Shown: in pieces, positions 29,467 to 41,148 of the stretch
How positions within the stretch are numbered: position 1 is the first letter of the stretch
Layout: each line of letters starts with the position of its first letter
NCBI GenBank assembly: GCA_029817715.1
Contig: JARUPY010000434.1
Coordinates: 124,001 to 188,000 of the forward strand
Origin: Melastoma dodecandrum
Taxonomy: Eukaryota; Streptophyta; Magnoliopsida; Myrtales; Melastomataceae
Direction of reading: 5' to 3'
DNA: 64,000 nucleotides
Notes under the pieces: generated by a model
What the model saw: only the letters and a program-made list of their open reading frames with translations
Told to the model about the DNA's origin: nothing
The model's database searches: none
Program-made: the position numbers and the translations under genes

Positions 29467-32364
29467 TTGGAGTTAAAACCATTACCTGAACACCTGAGGT
29501 ATGCATATATTGGAAGTAATGAAACTCTGCCCATTATTATTTCATCGGAATTAATAGTGACACAGGAAGAAAAATTACTTCGAGTCTTGAGGGAATATAA
29601 ACGAGCATTAGGGTGGACAATTGCTGATATTCGAGGTATCAGTCCATCAATTTGCATGCACAAGATTTTGTTAGAAGAAAATCATAAGGTTTCGGTGGAG
29701 AATCAACGACGACTCAACCCGAACATGAAGGAAGTAGTCAAGAAGGAAATCATCAAATGGCTTGATGCAGGTATAATATATCCGATTTCTGACAGTTCTT
29801 GGGTGAGTCATGTGCAGTGTGTACCTAAGAAAGGTGGGATGACTGTTGTCTCCAACGAAAAGAATGAGCTCATTCCCACGCGTACGGTGACTGGTTGGCG
29901 AGTTTGCATGGATTATAGGAAGTTGAATAAAGCCACAAGAAAGGATCACTTCCCACTTCCGTTTATAGATCAAATGTTGGATCGCCTGGCAGGTAAAGGA
30001 TTTTACTGTTTTCTAGATGGTTATTCTGGATATAACCAAATTGCCATAGCAGCAGAAGATCAAGAAAAGACTACTTTTACATGCCCGTATGGTACGTTTG
30101 CTTTTCGTCGAATGCCTTTTGGTCTATGTAATGCCCCAGCTACGTTTCAGAGATGCATGATGTCTATTTTCACTGATATGGTTGAGCAGTGCCTTGATGT
30201 TTTTATGGACGATTTCTCCATCTTTGGGATGTCTTTTGATGATTGCTTGACAAATTTAGCTCGCGTGCTGAAACGTTGTGAAGAAACAAACCTTATTTTA
30301 AATTGGGAAAAATGCCATTTTATGGTTCGAGAGGGTATTGTTCTTGGACACAGAATATCAAATAAGGGGATTGAAGTGGATCGAGCAAAGATAGAAACGA
30401 TCGAGAAGTTGCCGCCACCAACATCAGTCAAAGCAATCCGGAGTTTTCTTGGACACGCAGGATTTTACAAAAGATTTATCAAGGACTTTTCCAAAATTTC
30501 CAAACCACTTTGCAATCTCTTAGAAAAGGACAGGTCCTTTATTTTCGATGATGACTGCCTTAGTGCCTTCAACGAGCTCAAGCAAAGGTTAATTTCTGCC
30601 CCTATAGTTATTGCACCTGATTGGAATTTACCATTTGAACTAATGTGCGATGCAAGCGACTACGCGGTTGGAGCCGTTCTAGGACAAAGAGTGAATAAGG
30701 TATTTCATGTCATTTACTATGCAAGTCGAACTCTTGATGATGCTCAGGTAAATTACACTACCACTGAAAAAGAATTACTTGCGATTGTCTTTGCCTTTGA
30801 TAAATTTCGGAGTTATCTTGTCGGTACGAAAGTTATTGTGTTTACTGACCATTCTGCCATCAAGTACTTGATCTCAAAGAAGGAGGCAAAGCCGCGACTT
30901 ATCAGGTGGGTTCTTCTTTTGCAAGAGTTTGACCTTGAAATCAAGGACAGAAAGGGTTCCGAGAACCAGGTTGCTGATCATTTATCGAGGTTAGAAAATG
31001 TGACGTCATCTCATAATTATGCGGCAATTAATGAATCATTTCCTGATGAACAATTGTTTGCTATGAACGATTTGGCGTGCCCTTGGTATGCCGACTTTGT
31101 GAATTATATTGTTTCTAACCATATTCCCTCCGACTTTACTCCTCAACAAAAGAAGAAATTTTTGCATGACGTACGCTACTACATGTGGGATGAACCGTTT
31201 CTCTTTAAGCATTGTGCTGATCAAGTTATCAGGAGATGTGTGCCAGAGGAAGAAATCAAAGGCATCCTCGAACATTGTCACTCATCACCCTATGGCGGAC
31301 ACTTTGGAGGAGACCGAACAGCAGCTAAAGTTTTGCAATCAGGATTCTATTGGCCGACTCTTTTCAAGGATTCATATAATTTTGTTGCATCTTGTGACAG
31401 GTGTCAACGTGTGGGAAACATCACCAGGAGACACGAGATGCCGTTGCAAAGCATCCTTGAAGTTGAGCTCTTCGATGTGTGGGGTATCGATTTTATGGGT
31501 CCCTTTATTTCATCTTTCAATAATAAGTATATCCTTATGGCTGTTGATTATGTTTCGAAGTGGGTGGAAGCAGTAGCGCTGCCTTCTAATGATTCTAAAG
31601 TCGTGTGCAAGTTTTTGAAAAAGCAGATTTTCACCCGATTTGGCACACCACGGGCTATCATAAGCGACGAAGGGACGCACTTCTACAACCGCTATTTTGA
31701 TCAACTCCTGAAAAAGTATGGTATCAAGCACAAGATAGCTACAACGTATCACCCACAGACGAGCGGGCAAGTCGAAGTCTCTAATCGGGAAATCAAGCGT
31801 ATTCTAGAGAAAACAGTATGTCCAACGAGGAAGGATTGGTCGACGAAGTTAGACGATGCATTGTGGGCATACAGGACAGCATACAAAAATCCAATTAGGA
31901 TGTCACCACACAGAATGGTTTTTGGTAAGGCATGTCATCTTCCGGTGGAACTCGAGCATAAAGCGTATTGGGCTCTGAAGAAGTTGAACCTCAATCTCAA
32001 AGAAGCAGGTGAAAGAAGACTACTTCAATTGAATGAGCTTGAAGAACTTCGGTTGCAAGCATATGACAGAGCGAGAGTGTACAAGGACAAGACAAAAAAA
32101 TGGCACGATGGTAAGATCATACCCAGACACTTCGAGACAGGCCAACTAGTATTGCTGTTCAACTCCCGACTCAAATTATTCCATGGGAAACTAAAATCGC
32201 GATGGTCGGGCCCTTTCCGAGTTGTTGAAGTATTCCCATATGGAGCAATTGAAGTTTTAGATGAGAGTTCGGGAAGGATATTCAAAGTAAATGGACAATG
32301 GCTAAAACATTATCGGGGAAGCTTTGAACGGGAAACATCATCGATTAACTTGAAAGAGCCTTGA
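29467..32364 (+). CDS. Athila Pol: reverse transcriptase, RNase H, integrase
   Basis: About 965 codons are open in the protease frame and no disabling change was seen inside. [35 protein letters not shown] and the catalytic [10 protein letters not shown] (near 30200-30230), where FMDD replaces YxDD as usual for this group. RNase [49 protein letters not shown] (D, E, D positions kept). Integrase: zinc finger [17 protein letters not shown]...[11 protein letters not shown] core with [20 protein letters not shown] and the Glu in [12 protein letters not shown] (near 31765-31795), and a C-terminal [18 protein letters not shown]. There is no ATG at its start because it belongs to a gag-pol fusion interrupted by the TAA just before it. 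Confidence 0.93.
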   Translation: MELKPLPEHLRYAYIGSNETLPIIISSELIVTQEEKLLRVLREYKRALGWTIADIRGISPSICMHKILLEENHKVSVENQRRLNPNMKEVVKKEIIKWLDAGIIYPISDSSWVSHVQCVPKKGGMTVVSNEKNELIPTRTVTGWRVCMDYRKLNKATRKDHFPLPFIDQMLDRLAGKGFYCFLDGYSGYNQIAIAAEDQEKTTFTCPYGTFAFRRMPFGLCNAPATFQRCMMSIFTDMVEQCLDVFMDDFSIFGMSFDDCLTNLARVLKRCEETNLILNWEKCHFMVREGIVLGHRISNKGIEVDRAKIETIEKLPPPTSVKAIRSFLGHAGFYKRFIKDFSKISKPLCNLLEKDRSFIFDDDCLSAFNELKQRLISAPIVIAPDWNLPFELMCDASDYAVGAVLGQRVNKVFHVIYYASRTLDDAQVNYTTTEKELLAIVFAFDKFRSYLVGTKVIVFTDHSAIKYLISKKEAKPRLIRWVLLLQEFDLEIKDRKGSENQVADHLSRLENVTSSHNYAAINESFPDEQLFAMNDLACPWYADFVNYIVSNHIPSDFTPQQKKKFLHDVRYYMWDEPFLFKHCADQVIRRCVPEEEIKGILEHCHSSPYGGHFGGDRTAAKVLQSGFYWPTLFKDSYNFVASCDRCQRVGNITRRHEMPLQSILEVELFDVWGIDFMGPFISSFNNKYILMAVDYVSKWVEAVALPSNDSKVVCKFLKKQIFTRFGTPRAIISDEGTHFYNRYFDQLLKKYGIKHKIATTYHPQTSGQVEVSNREIKRILEKTVCPTRKDWSTKLDDALWAYRTAYKNPIRMSPHRMVFGKACHLPVELEHKAYWALKKLNLNLKEAGERRLLQLNELEELRLQAYDRARVYKDKTKKWHDGKIIPRHFETGQLVLLFNSRLKLFHGKLKSRWSGPFRVVEVFPYGAIEVLDESSGRIFKVNGQWLKHYRGSFERETSSINLKEP

Positions 32365-33888
32365 AAACGAGAAGAGAGTCAAGCTGATGACTATAAATCA
32401 AGCGCTTCTCGGGAGGCAACCCGAGTTTACTTTATTTTTTTCATTTTCATTGATATTTTTGCATAAGTTCATTTTTTTTATTTTACTTTTTATTGACAAT
32501 TTTTGTTTTATTTTGCAGAAAAGCCAAGGACGCGACCTCGGGCATTCTGCAATTTTACAGAATCATGGAGGACGCATCCTCCAATTTGAAGGACGCGTCC
32601 CTCCGAAAAAAAAAAAGAAAAACAAAATATAAAATAGTTATCATTTCTTTTAAGTGATAACCCTAACCCATTTTTTTGTGCAGCCTTCATTTGCTGACTT
32701 CTAGAAGGAGTTGCTTGGTTCGGATAATGAAAACTCCCAAAACCTTGAGGACAAAAATGATGCTAATGACGGCGACGACTAGCTCACCCCAGGGGAGTAC
32801 TTTGTTCTTCATCCCTTACTTTTCATATTTACATCGGGGCAATGTCTAGTCTAGGTTTGGGGGTGTTGTTTATGCTGCAATTATGCTTATCTATGTGGTT
32901 TGGGTTGATAGTGATTTCAATTTTATTGCTTGCTAGTGGTGTTTTGATTTTTAGTTTTGATTTTTGAGGTCATTTCTAGAGTAAGTCTAGGTGTGTCTAA
33001 CTCTTCAGTAGACTTGACGATAACTTTGATGAGCTGACCCTTATTCGATGATGACTTATTACGCACATGCTTACGACTTATGGAAGAGTGAAAATTGAGC
33101 TTAATTGAGTGATTAAACTTTTTTTTAGTGGGTAATAATTCCTCGGTATGGATTGGTAGTGAGTGAAAACAATTCTCGAAATCTAATAACGCATAGTAGT
33201 TGGTTCTGAGTGGGGCTGGCTTGCATTGATTCGAAACAAGTTCTAAAAAAAAAGTGAAAATTAAAAAAAATAATAAAAAAAAGAGTTACCAAGGCTCTGA
33301 GTACCAATGTTTAGGCGTGTAAAAAAAAAGAAGAAAGAGAAATAAAGTGATTGAAATGTGATTAGCGCCTAAATATGTACTTGTGGTGTGAGTCCTTTTG
33401 GTGTACTCGAGAATGAGATCCGAGGGGTGCTTCATCGCCTAATGCCTTGGTCCAACTGGACTAGGAGTCATTGATCAAATACTCGTTACATGGGTACACT
33501 AGAATGTGATGAAACATTTAGAGTCGTGTAGCTGAAATAAAGGTTGTGTGAAAAAAAAAATAATAATGGTTGAGAATCCTGAGTATAAGTGGATGATTAG
33601 TGTTTGGTTGGTTTCTACAAAGTGCCAGTCTAATATGTTTTATTGGAAGTCTTTAATTGTTGAGTTCACTACATGACATACCGAGATGATAGTTTCGAAC
33701 ATTATGTGAAGTTTGATCAATTTGAAATTGTTTTTCTTGACAAATGACTCGACCAACTTTAGTGAGCATGTGCATTGCTGAGAATAGAGAGAGGGTTGTT
33801 CAGATTTGATTGAGTTGGGTTTTGCTGAAGAGTTATCTTTCTGTTTTTCTATTTGCTCGAGGACTAGCAAATTCTAGGTTTGGGGGTG
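32365..33888 (+). other. Athila 3' non-coding region with duplicated polypurine tract
   Basis: No env-like or other frame longer than about 80 codons was recognised. The motif TAGGTTTGGGGGTG occurs twice: 32852-32865 and 33875-33888. The second copy directly abuts the 3' LTR and is the functional polypurine tract. The first lies about 1 kb upstream. Three variants of the decamer GGACGCGTCC lie at 32528, 32570 and 32591. Long A-tracts interrupt the region at 32600-32630 and 33240-33340. Confidence 0.8.
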
Positions 33889-35347
33889 TGATAACTCTAT
33901 GAAAGTAGGGTTATTTCGTATCTCTAATGATGCTTTATGTGGTTAGTCGTACGACTATTAATAGTTATTTGGCAGAATTTGAGTACTTTTTAGTTTAGTT
34001 TAAGTTTAAGTTGTTTTTTGTTATTTTCGTAGTTTTTGAATTTATTTTGAGTTGAATCTTTTATTTTGTTGATGCCTCTTGGTTTGCCATGTTTTAATGT
34101 AGGAAAATGAAGGAGATTTTGAAGCTGGAACGAAGTGAATGGGATATGAGCGGAAAGTGGACAGAGAGCAGAACGACGCGTCCTTCAGTTCTCAGGGACG
34201 CGTCCTTGAAGCTTCTGTGGATTCAAGCGACCACCGACGAACCTATTTCCAAATCGCTCAAGGAGTCTTTAAATCTTCCGGAGACTACATTATGAAGACA
34301 TAGAGGATCAATTAGGCATTCATTTTGGTAGTTTTAGGTTATTTTATTTTATTCTCCCTAGAGATATTATTTAGATTTGGAGAATATTAGGAAATCTTTC
34401 TAGAGGGGAAACGAGATATTCTGTTTTAGAGGAGCTTTAGGGGGATTTACCAAGAGGAGGAGACGTTCGACTCAGGAGCAGAGAAGAGGTGACGGCTAGG
34501 GTTGAAGCGGAGATCGGGACGAGGCTATTACTTCTCGGATCGGAAGATCGGGAGGGTGTTTCCCTCTTCTTTTCTTTCCCGTTGATTTCTATGTCGTTAT
34601 TGTTTTCTCCTGAACTTGGGATGAATTTATTTTACGCTATGAACTAATTCCTTTTTCTATGACTTCAATGGAACTTAGCGATTTTATTTAATGAGTGAAT
34701 TCCTTTTCTCCGTGTTATTCAAATTCGTGTTGTTACTTATTCAAATCTTGATCTTAATGCGGTTAATTGCCTGATCACCAATTAATTTGAACTGGAGACC
34801 TATTCGGGCTTGGAAAAGTTGTTTATGTTAAGCCGTGGATTGAATAGCCTAAGTTAGCGTCTCGTTGGAAAACGGAGCTAATTAGCGAAAGGGATAGGAA
34901 TATACCGAATCGCCTTAGGTAGCCATTTAGTGTTGTTGCATAATGGGTTCCCACTAGTTAATTGCCTAGGAATAGAGTGATTAGCTCGATACAGGGAATA
35001 CGTCCTTAGAGCTTTCGGAAGAGGCGTAAGGAGATAATCGAACCCTAGGTTAGTAACTTGAGAATTTGATAACTGGATAAAGGAAGGAACAAGTTAGATA
35101 ATTCGTTAGGGGAAGTTGATAGTCCTACGCTTTTAATATTTGATTGAACTACCGTTTATTTGCATTTTATTTCTCTCTTTTACTATCATTCATCTTGTTT
35201 GACTTGACCTCGATATCGTTAAACGTGTGACCGTTAGGAATTTCTTTCTCTGTTGATTCTCTGTGGGATCGAGCTCTACTTACCCTATCTACAAGTTAGT
35301 TAGGTTTGCTAGAGTATTTAATTTGTCGCCTTCGACAAGCGTGATCA
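33889..35347 (+). repeat. 3' LTR of Athila element
   Basis: It begins TGATAACTCTATG and ends GCGTGATCA, 1,459 bp long, the same as the 5' copy. Differences are scattered substitutions such as CGTACGACTATTAAT for CGTACGAGTATTGAT, and CCAAGAGGAGGAGACG for TTAAGAGGAGGTGACG. The frames on it are shared with the 5' copy and have no domain. Confidence 0.95.
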
Positions 35348-35352
35348 GTCTC

Positions 35353-36335
35353 CAATCTTGGTCTTCTATATTATCGACGGATATGAGATTAACTTCATTT
35401 GTTTCCTCCTTGTCAGGGATTGGTGGAACCACCCATGCTTGACATAATCTGATGCTGACCTCCCTATGTACCGAAGTAAGTTCAGAGGCAAGACTCGCCA
35501 AGGCATCTGCTTGTGCATTTTCCTTTCTCGGTATATAACTTATTGTAATATCTGGGAACCACCCTGCGAGTTTAACCGCATAGTCATGATAAGGCAAAAG
35601 CTCTGGCTTGATTAATCACATGCTTGGAGTTTCCCATACTTTGTTATCCATGGCCATTTCTAGCCCGAGTATGAGAGCCTGAGACTCAGCCATATTGTTT
35701 GAGCTTAACTGGGTGAGGGTATACGCATAAAGGATGGTATCTTCATCGGATGCGACGAAGACAATTCCACTTCCTGCGCTTCTTTGTGTAGCTGACCCAT
35801 CAAAGAACATTTTCCATGGATAGGGAACATCAACCAACATTACTTCCTCATCGGATAATTCTTCTGATACTTTCCAGTCATCTGGTATAGGATGATCTGC
35901 CAGGAAGTCAACCAAAGCTTGTCCCTTCACAGCTTTTTGAGACACATACAAGATCTCAAACTCTTGGAGCATAGGTGCCCATTTTGCGAGACGACCAAAT
36001 AAAACCGGCCTTGACACTATATATTTGAGAGGATCTGCCCGTGATATGAGATGAACAGAGTGTGCCTGCAAATAATGTTGCAACTTTTGTGAGGCAAACA
36101 TTAAAGCGAGACATATCTTCTCAATTGGAGAGTAATTCAATTCTGCTCCGGTTAGAGTCCTGCTCAAATAGTACAAGGCATTTTCTTTTCCATTGTTGTT
36201 CTCATGAGCTAGCAGGACTCCTAGGGAAGCTTCTTGTGCCGCTATATAAAGTATGTGTGGTCTTCCTTGGATTGGAGCATTTAGAACGGGCGGCTTTGAT
36301 AAGTAAGCCTTTATGTTGTTGAATGCTTTTTCACA
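35353..36335 (-). pseudogene. RNase H domains (two) of second Tat element
   Basis: The first RNase H is read on the - strand at about 36320-35890: MYYLSRTLTGAELNYSPIEK and ICLALMFASQKLQHYLQAHS, ending KGQALVDFLADHPIP. The second, Tat-specific RNase H starts WKMFFDGSATQRSAGSGIVF (about 35800-35740), then SSNNMAESQALILGLEMAMD, so the DGS and NNxAE motifs are kept. A frame break lies at about 35605. The frame continues at 35597-35353 with YAVKLAGWFPDITISYIPRK and ENAQADALASLASEL. It is then cut by the Athila insertion and resumes at 25327. Confidence 0.82.
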
Positions 36336-38037
36336 TGCTTCGTCTCACTCAAAAGAGGTACCCTTCTTCATAAGTTGATGGAAAGGACGGCACCGTCCCG
36401 CCAAATTTGATATAAACCTTCGATTATAAGCAAGCTTCCCTTGAAGGCTCTTTAGCTCATGTATATTTCTTGGCGGCTGCATCTTTATAATCACATCTAT
36501 CTTTAATTGATCGACCTTAATGCCTCGATGTCGAACGATAAATCCAAGGAACTTTCCCGAAGTGACTCCGAACACACACTTCAACGGGTTCATATTCAAT
36601 TGATACTTTCGTAACCTGTCAAACACTTTTCTCAAGTCATCAATGTGAGCGCGCCTTTGTCTAGATTTGACGACCAGATCATCCACGTAAGACTCTACAT
36701 TTTTGTGGAGAATATCGTTAAAGATCCGTTGCATGGCTCGTTGATAAGTTGCTCCCGCATTCTTCAACCCAAAAGGCATCACCTTATAACAATATATTCC
36801 TTTTGGAGTACGAAAAGCTGTCATTTCCTCATCATTCGGATCCATTCGGATTTGATTGTATCCCGATGACCCATCCATAAAACTGAGGGCTTCATAGCAG
36901 TGGTCGCGTCTACCATTGTCTCAGTAATCGGAAGAGGAAAATCGTCATTGGGACATGCATTATTGAGATAACGAAAATCAACGCAAACTCGGAGTTAACC
37001 CCTATTTTTCCTAACAGGTACAATATTTGCAATTCATGTTGGATACTTCACTTCCCGAATAAATCCAGCTTCGATAAGCCTGTTGACTTCGGCCTCTATC
37101 AATGGGATCAACTCTGGACGAAAACGTCGTTGAGCTTGGGACGAACTCCATGCTTAACAGCTAACTTATGGACTGCTATTTTTGGATATAGGCCGGACAT
37201 TTCTTTATACCTCCATGCGAAGATATCTTTGTACTCCTTCAACAGTTGGACATATAACTCCTCTTCTTCAAGGGTTAAACTTGCGCTAAGAAATGTTGGG
37301 CAATGATCCCCTTCCACCCCAAGATCGACTTCTTTCAATTTGTCAATGGTAGACTTTTTTCGGTCCTCAAATACTTCTGGAGCCTCTTCTGTATTATCCT
37401 CTTTAGGAGAAGTGTTTTCATCAGCTTCAATAATTGTGACGTGGTGGGAAGTGACAACATCATTTCCGTTATCACCAGGAGACGATTCCCTGTTGCTACT
37501 GGTAGATACCCATGTCTTCGTGCTCATTTTCAGTACTTCGCCGGTAGTTACTTCAACAACCGTTCGACGCTTCATTCGAGAGGGAACTTTGCTACGAAGA
37601 TCCTTTGTATCTTTAATGATAATTGGGATATCCTCTTTTTTATCAACTCTCTTCCACACCATTCGACTGCTTGGAGCTTGATTCAATCTTAATTGTGCCG
37701 ATTTTCGAACCTTAATATCTTCTTTCTGAGTTCCAAGCCTATCAAATACTGATTTTCGCTTAGACGGGGCTCTAAGTCGATCAAATACCGAAGTTCTCGT
37801 CGATTCGGTTGGAGTTTTATCATGAGCTTCGATGTATGAAATTGAAGCATTATTTACCGGGAGATTGACGGGCTTAGGAATGTCATACCCAAGACCAAAT
37901 TTCGATTTTTGACTATCACCTCCTGGATTAGCCTCCTTTAAAGCTGCCCCAAGCGCCTTCAAGTCCTCTGTGTAGCCAGCTGCAGATATTAACCTGAATG
38001 CATTTGGATCAAATCCGTTGGTGCGCCTGTCAGGCAA
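36336..38037 (-). pseudogene. Reverse transcriptase of second Tat element
   Basis: Frame 38037-37108 (309 codons) holds the protease-RT linker and the start of RT (YVQLLKEYKDIFAWRYKEMS). The thumb and palm continue after a break near 37105-36880, where the frame is scrambled. Frame 36878-36345 has MDGSSGYNQIRMDPNDEEMT, YCYKVMPFGLKNAGATYQRA and the catalytic SYVDDLVVKS (about 36700-36670), followed by GFIVRHRGIKVDQLK. The YVDD motif is intact. At least two frameshifts and one stop disable the enzyme. Confidence 0.85.
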
Positions 38038-38207
38038 TGAATCTGGATAGATAATTGCCCCATGTTTAGGTCAAACAAAACCTTTTAAAGGTGTATTTGT
38101 TTGAACTATTGTCGTCATTTTCGTCACCGGCCAGTTGAGTTCCTTTGGCACCACTATTTCTTCCGCATGGCTACTCACGAATGGTGGTTCCTCGGCTTTT
38201 CAGAAGG

Positions 38208-38761
38208 CTATTGGATATAGCGCAGGATTGGCACATTTTGTTTTAACTTATCATCCGTCCTTTCTTTTTTAAATGAAGGTACCTCTTGTTGAATGGGTAA
38301 AACTTCTACGTCCGACTTCTTCATGATATCCCTCACAATCGGGGCAAGCTTTGAGACTTTTTCTTCAGCATCAGTACCCTTATTAAAGTAAAACTTGGCA
38401 TCGGCGAAGTATGACTCCGCTTCTGTAAAGGGTTTTGCATCTGCCATACTGTGTGGGTTACCCCATCATTCACAAATTTAAAGCATTGATGGAGCGTGGA
38501 TGCAACAACTCTGTATTCATGCAGCCATGGTCGTCCCAATAATATATTATAGGTGGTGTTAAAATCGATGACGTAGAACGTCGCTCGAGCTTCCATATCT
38601 TCTATAGTGAGGGTGAGGCAGATCTTTCCAACGGCTCGTTCTCCCCCCTGGTTGAATCCTTGGATTATTAGCCGGCTACTTGATAAATCGTCAACTCCTA
38701 GCCCAATCTCTTTCAGGGATTTTAGTGACAAGATATTGACTGCCGAACCTGGGTCGACCAA
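38208..38761 (-). pseudogene. Aspartic protease of second Tat element
   Basis: Frame 38761-38333 starts VDPGSAVNILSLKSL (retropepsin active site, here D-P-G) and continues LTIEDMEARATFYVIDFNTT and YNILLGRPWLHEY, the ILLGRPW block that closes the fold. A second overlapping frame (38447-38208) is the frameshifted continuation into the RT linker. Confidence 0.78.
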
Positions 38762-38895
38762 TATGCGATTGACCTACTTACCATAAGCATATCCTGATAC
38801 AAACAGCGGCCGATTGTGAGATTTGTGACCTATAAGAAGATCTTCATCGAAAAATTTGATTGTTATGACATCTTCTCGTGACTTCACAACATTCA

Positions 38896-39237
38896 TCACC
38901 GCGGGATCTTCTGGAGTGTCAATCGCGGCTGCCACTTCTTTGTCTGCATCAATGTGGTGACAACTCCTAGATAGATCTGTAAGTTTTCGAAAACTTTCCG
39001 GAAAGAAATCCCATAGGCCGAGGTTGGTTTCTTTAAGGACTGGCTATCTAACGAATTCTCTTCTTTCGGCGTCTTCCTGAAAGCCACTTTTATTGGTGAC
39101 CTCATCGCAATCTTTGCTCGCGTAGGAAGCATTTTCTTAACGGGTTTAGAAGACTTCTTTCGGTTCCTTTTGTGAGTCACCAAAGTCCAGCCTTCTTCTG
39201 TAGATGGTTCCTCGAAGCTAACCACACAGCCTGACAC
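38896..39237 (-). pseudogene. Gag-protease linker of second Tat element
   Basis: A Lys-rich 113-codon frame with no domain (VTHKRNRKKSSKPVKKMLPT) lies between gag and protease in the expected order. Between it and gag (39238-39527) the sequence is broken by stops but keeps matching the linker composition. Confidence 0.5.
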
Positions 39238-39527
39238 CTTGGTCCTATATTATTGCATTATCCCTAGACTTGCTAGGCTAATTATCTCAGCAGGATCGAC
39301 GGTCTCAAATATGATGTTAGGAGTATCATTGTTTACAACACTGATCATATTTGAATGTGCAATATAGGCTCCTAAATCGATCTTGTTGTAACGTACAAGC
39401 TTCATGACCTTCTCCTTAAAGACGAAACACTTCTCAATTGGATGGCCTAAGACACGATGGTACTTGCAAAAGTTGGGATTGTCATCTAGATTCGCTTGTT
39501 GCGGTCACTTTGATTACGGAAGCTTGA

Positions 39528-41084
39528 TCATTTTAGAAGACAATAGATAGTCAAATATTTCTGCAACATCTTCATCGGAAAAATGATATTTCTTGTTTTG
39601 TCTTTCTTCAATAGTTGGGCGTTGCCTCTCCATCTTCCTTTTGCAATTGGCACCTTGACAGGGGCTACATCCGTAGTCATTACCTGCTTCTTGGTATCCT
39701 TGAAAGCGGGCTTGCCCCCAGTTCTGTTTCTTGGTCTTCCAGTCCCTCTAGGTGGCTCCGGTATTGGAATGTTACTTACGTTGGTCCCAACAAAGCTTAA
39801 CTCTATGTCATGAGCCTTCGTCGCCAACTCCTCGAATGATCGTGGTTTGAGCCCTTGTAAAATATATCGAATCCTCCAGAGCATGCCTAGAATGCACATG
39901 TCGATAGAGGTTTCCTCTGGTAGACGATCTCTAGAGTTCAAGCTTAGATTCCTCCATCGTTGGATATAGTCGACGATGGGTTCTTGCTCCCATTGGCGAG
40001 TATTAGTTATCTCGACCATGCTCACCACGCGCCGCGTGCTGTAGAAGCGATTTAGAAACTCCCTTTCCAATTGTTCCCAACTATCAATGGTGCCTGGCTT
40101 GAGGTCAATGTACCAGTCAAAAGCATTTCCCTTCAGAGAGCGAACAAATTGTTTAACCATCCAATCGTCATCCGTGCCTGCATTATTGCAAGTTTCAACA
40201 AAATGAGCCACATGTTGACGTGGATTCCCCTTTCCATCGAACTGTTGGAAGTATGAAGGCTGAAATCCCACGGGCATCTTGAGGCCTTCGATTCTTCGAC
40301 TGTAAGGCTTATAATATGCTGAAGATGATGATGATTTGCCCTCAAGCTCGCTCTTTACCGATTCTTTTATTAATTCTATCATTGCTTTCACCGAAATAGG
40401 ATATTCAACAACGGATGTGTGCTTTGCCGAATCATCAACATTCATGACCCCTTCAACCCCTGAAGGAGTATCCGCCATCATTACTGGCATGACTTCAAAG
40501 CCTTTAATTGAATCAGCTTTTGGGGAAGAATCCAACGGAGAGTTACTTGACGAGATATTTTCAAAATTTTTTTGCGCCACAGGAGATACTAGAACCTTGT
40601 CAAAAGGAGTGTCACCAGCAGTTGGTTGAGACGACTTAGGGGAAATTGCTCTAAGCATTTCCTCTATTTCCTCAGACTGTTTGCAAGTATTGGCAACAGA
40701 TTGGGCATACGTCCACTTTGGAGAACCTTCCTGATTAAGAACATCCTTGTATGATGGGGAAACCTTGGGACAGATGGACTTGAGCATTTCTTATATCTCC
40801 TTAGCCTGTTTGCGCGTCATGGCCACAGACTGGGCATAAGTCTACTTTGGAGAGTCTCCGTCATTGAGAATATTCTTTTCAGCGATATCCTTGTAAGATG
40901 GGGATGCTTTTGGGGAGATTGACTTGAGCAATTCTCCAGTCTCCTTATATAATTCAGCAATGGTCCTAGCCTTGACCAAGTTTGGAAACTCGGCAGATGA
41001 AGAGCCCTCGGACGAGAGTGAAGGAAAAGCAGCAAGTCGATTGTACGCAACAACATTCTTGACGTTAATCATCTTTGGTGCCAT
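39528..41084 (-). pseudogene. Gag of second Tat element with duplicated N-terminal unit
   Basis: The start ATG at 41082-41084 (MAPKMINVKNVVAYNRL) lies 38 bp after the PBS. A stop near 40842 breaks the frame, and the main frame is 40787-39528 (419 codons). The gag core is clear: YFQQFDGKGNPRQHVAHFVE, NAFDWYIDLKPGTIDSWEQL and EREFLNRFYSTRRVVSMVEI, then WEQEPIVDYIQRWRNLSLN. Upstream, a unit of about 45 residues occurs twice and partly a third time: (L)KSISPKASPSYKDI, then KSICPKVSPSYKDV, then RAISPKSSQP, each preceded by a TYAQSVAxTxKQ segment. Confidence 0.82.
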
Positions 41085-41121
41085 GTGAATTCCTCAAAGT
41101 AAAGAGATGAGAGGTAGAGAT

Positions 41122-41140
41122 GGTCCCACTCGGCGTGCCA
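41122..41140 (-). other. Primer-binding site of second Tat element
   Basis: On the - strand the sequence TGGCACGCCGAGTGGGACC begins eight bases after the 5' LTR end. A TGG-starting 18-19-mer at this place is the expected tRNA complement for priming. Which tRNA is used was not determined. Confidence 0.65.
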
Positions 41141-41148
41141 GAAATTTA

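Larger units (their letters stand above)
25328..35352 (+). mobile_element. Athila-type Ty3/gypsy element, young, with GTCTC target duplication
   Basis: The element proper is 25333-35347 (10,015 bp). Both LTRs are 1,459 bp with no length difference, and the flanks are GTCTC (25328-25332) and GTCTC (35348-35352). Order: 5' LTR, PBS (26797-26814), gag (26915-28729), protease (28705-29466), pol (29467-32364), a 1.5-kb non-coding 3' part, polypurine tract and 3' LTR. The PBS TGGCGCCGCTGCTGGGGA and the protease motif CDLGASINLMP are Athila traits. No env-like frame was seen. It inserted in the pol gene of the second Tat element in the opposite orientation. By eye the LTRs differ at roughly 33 sites (about 2%), implying a recent insertion. 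Confidence 0.95.

Noticed and set aside
37303..37692. Two + strand frames of 113-129 codons
   Set aside because: They are shadows of the - strand RT/linker frame of the second Tat element.
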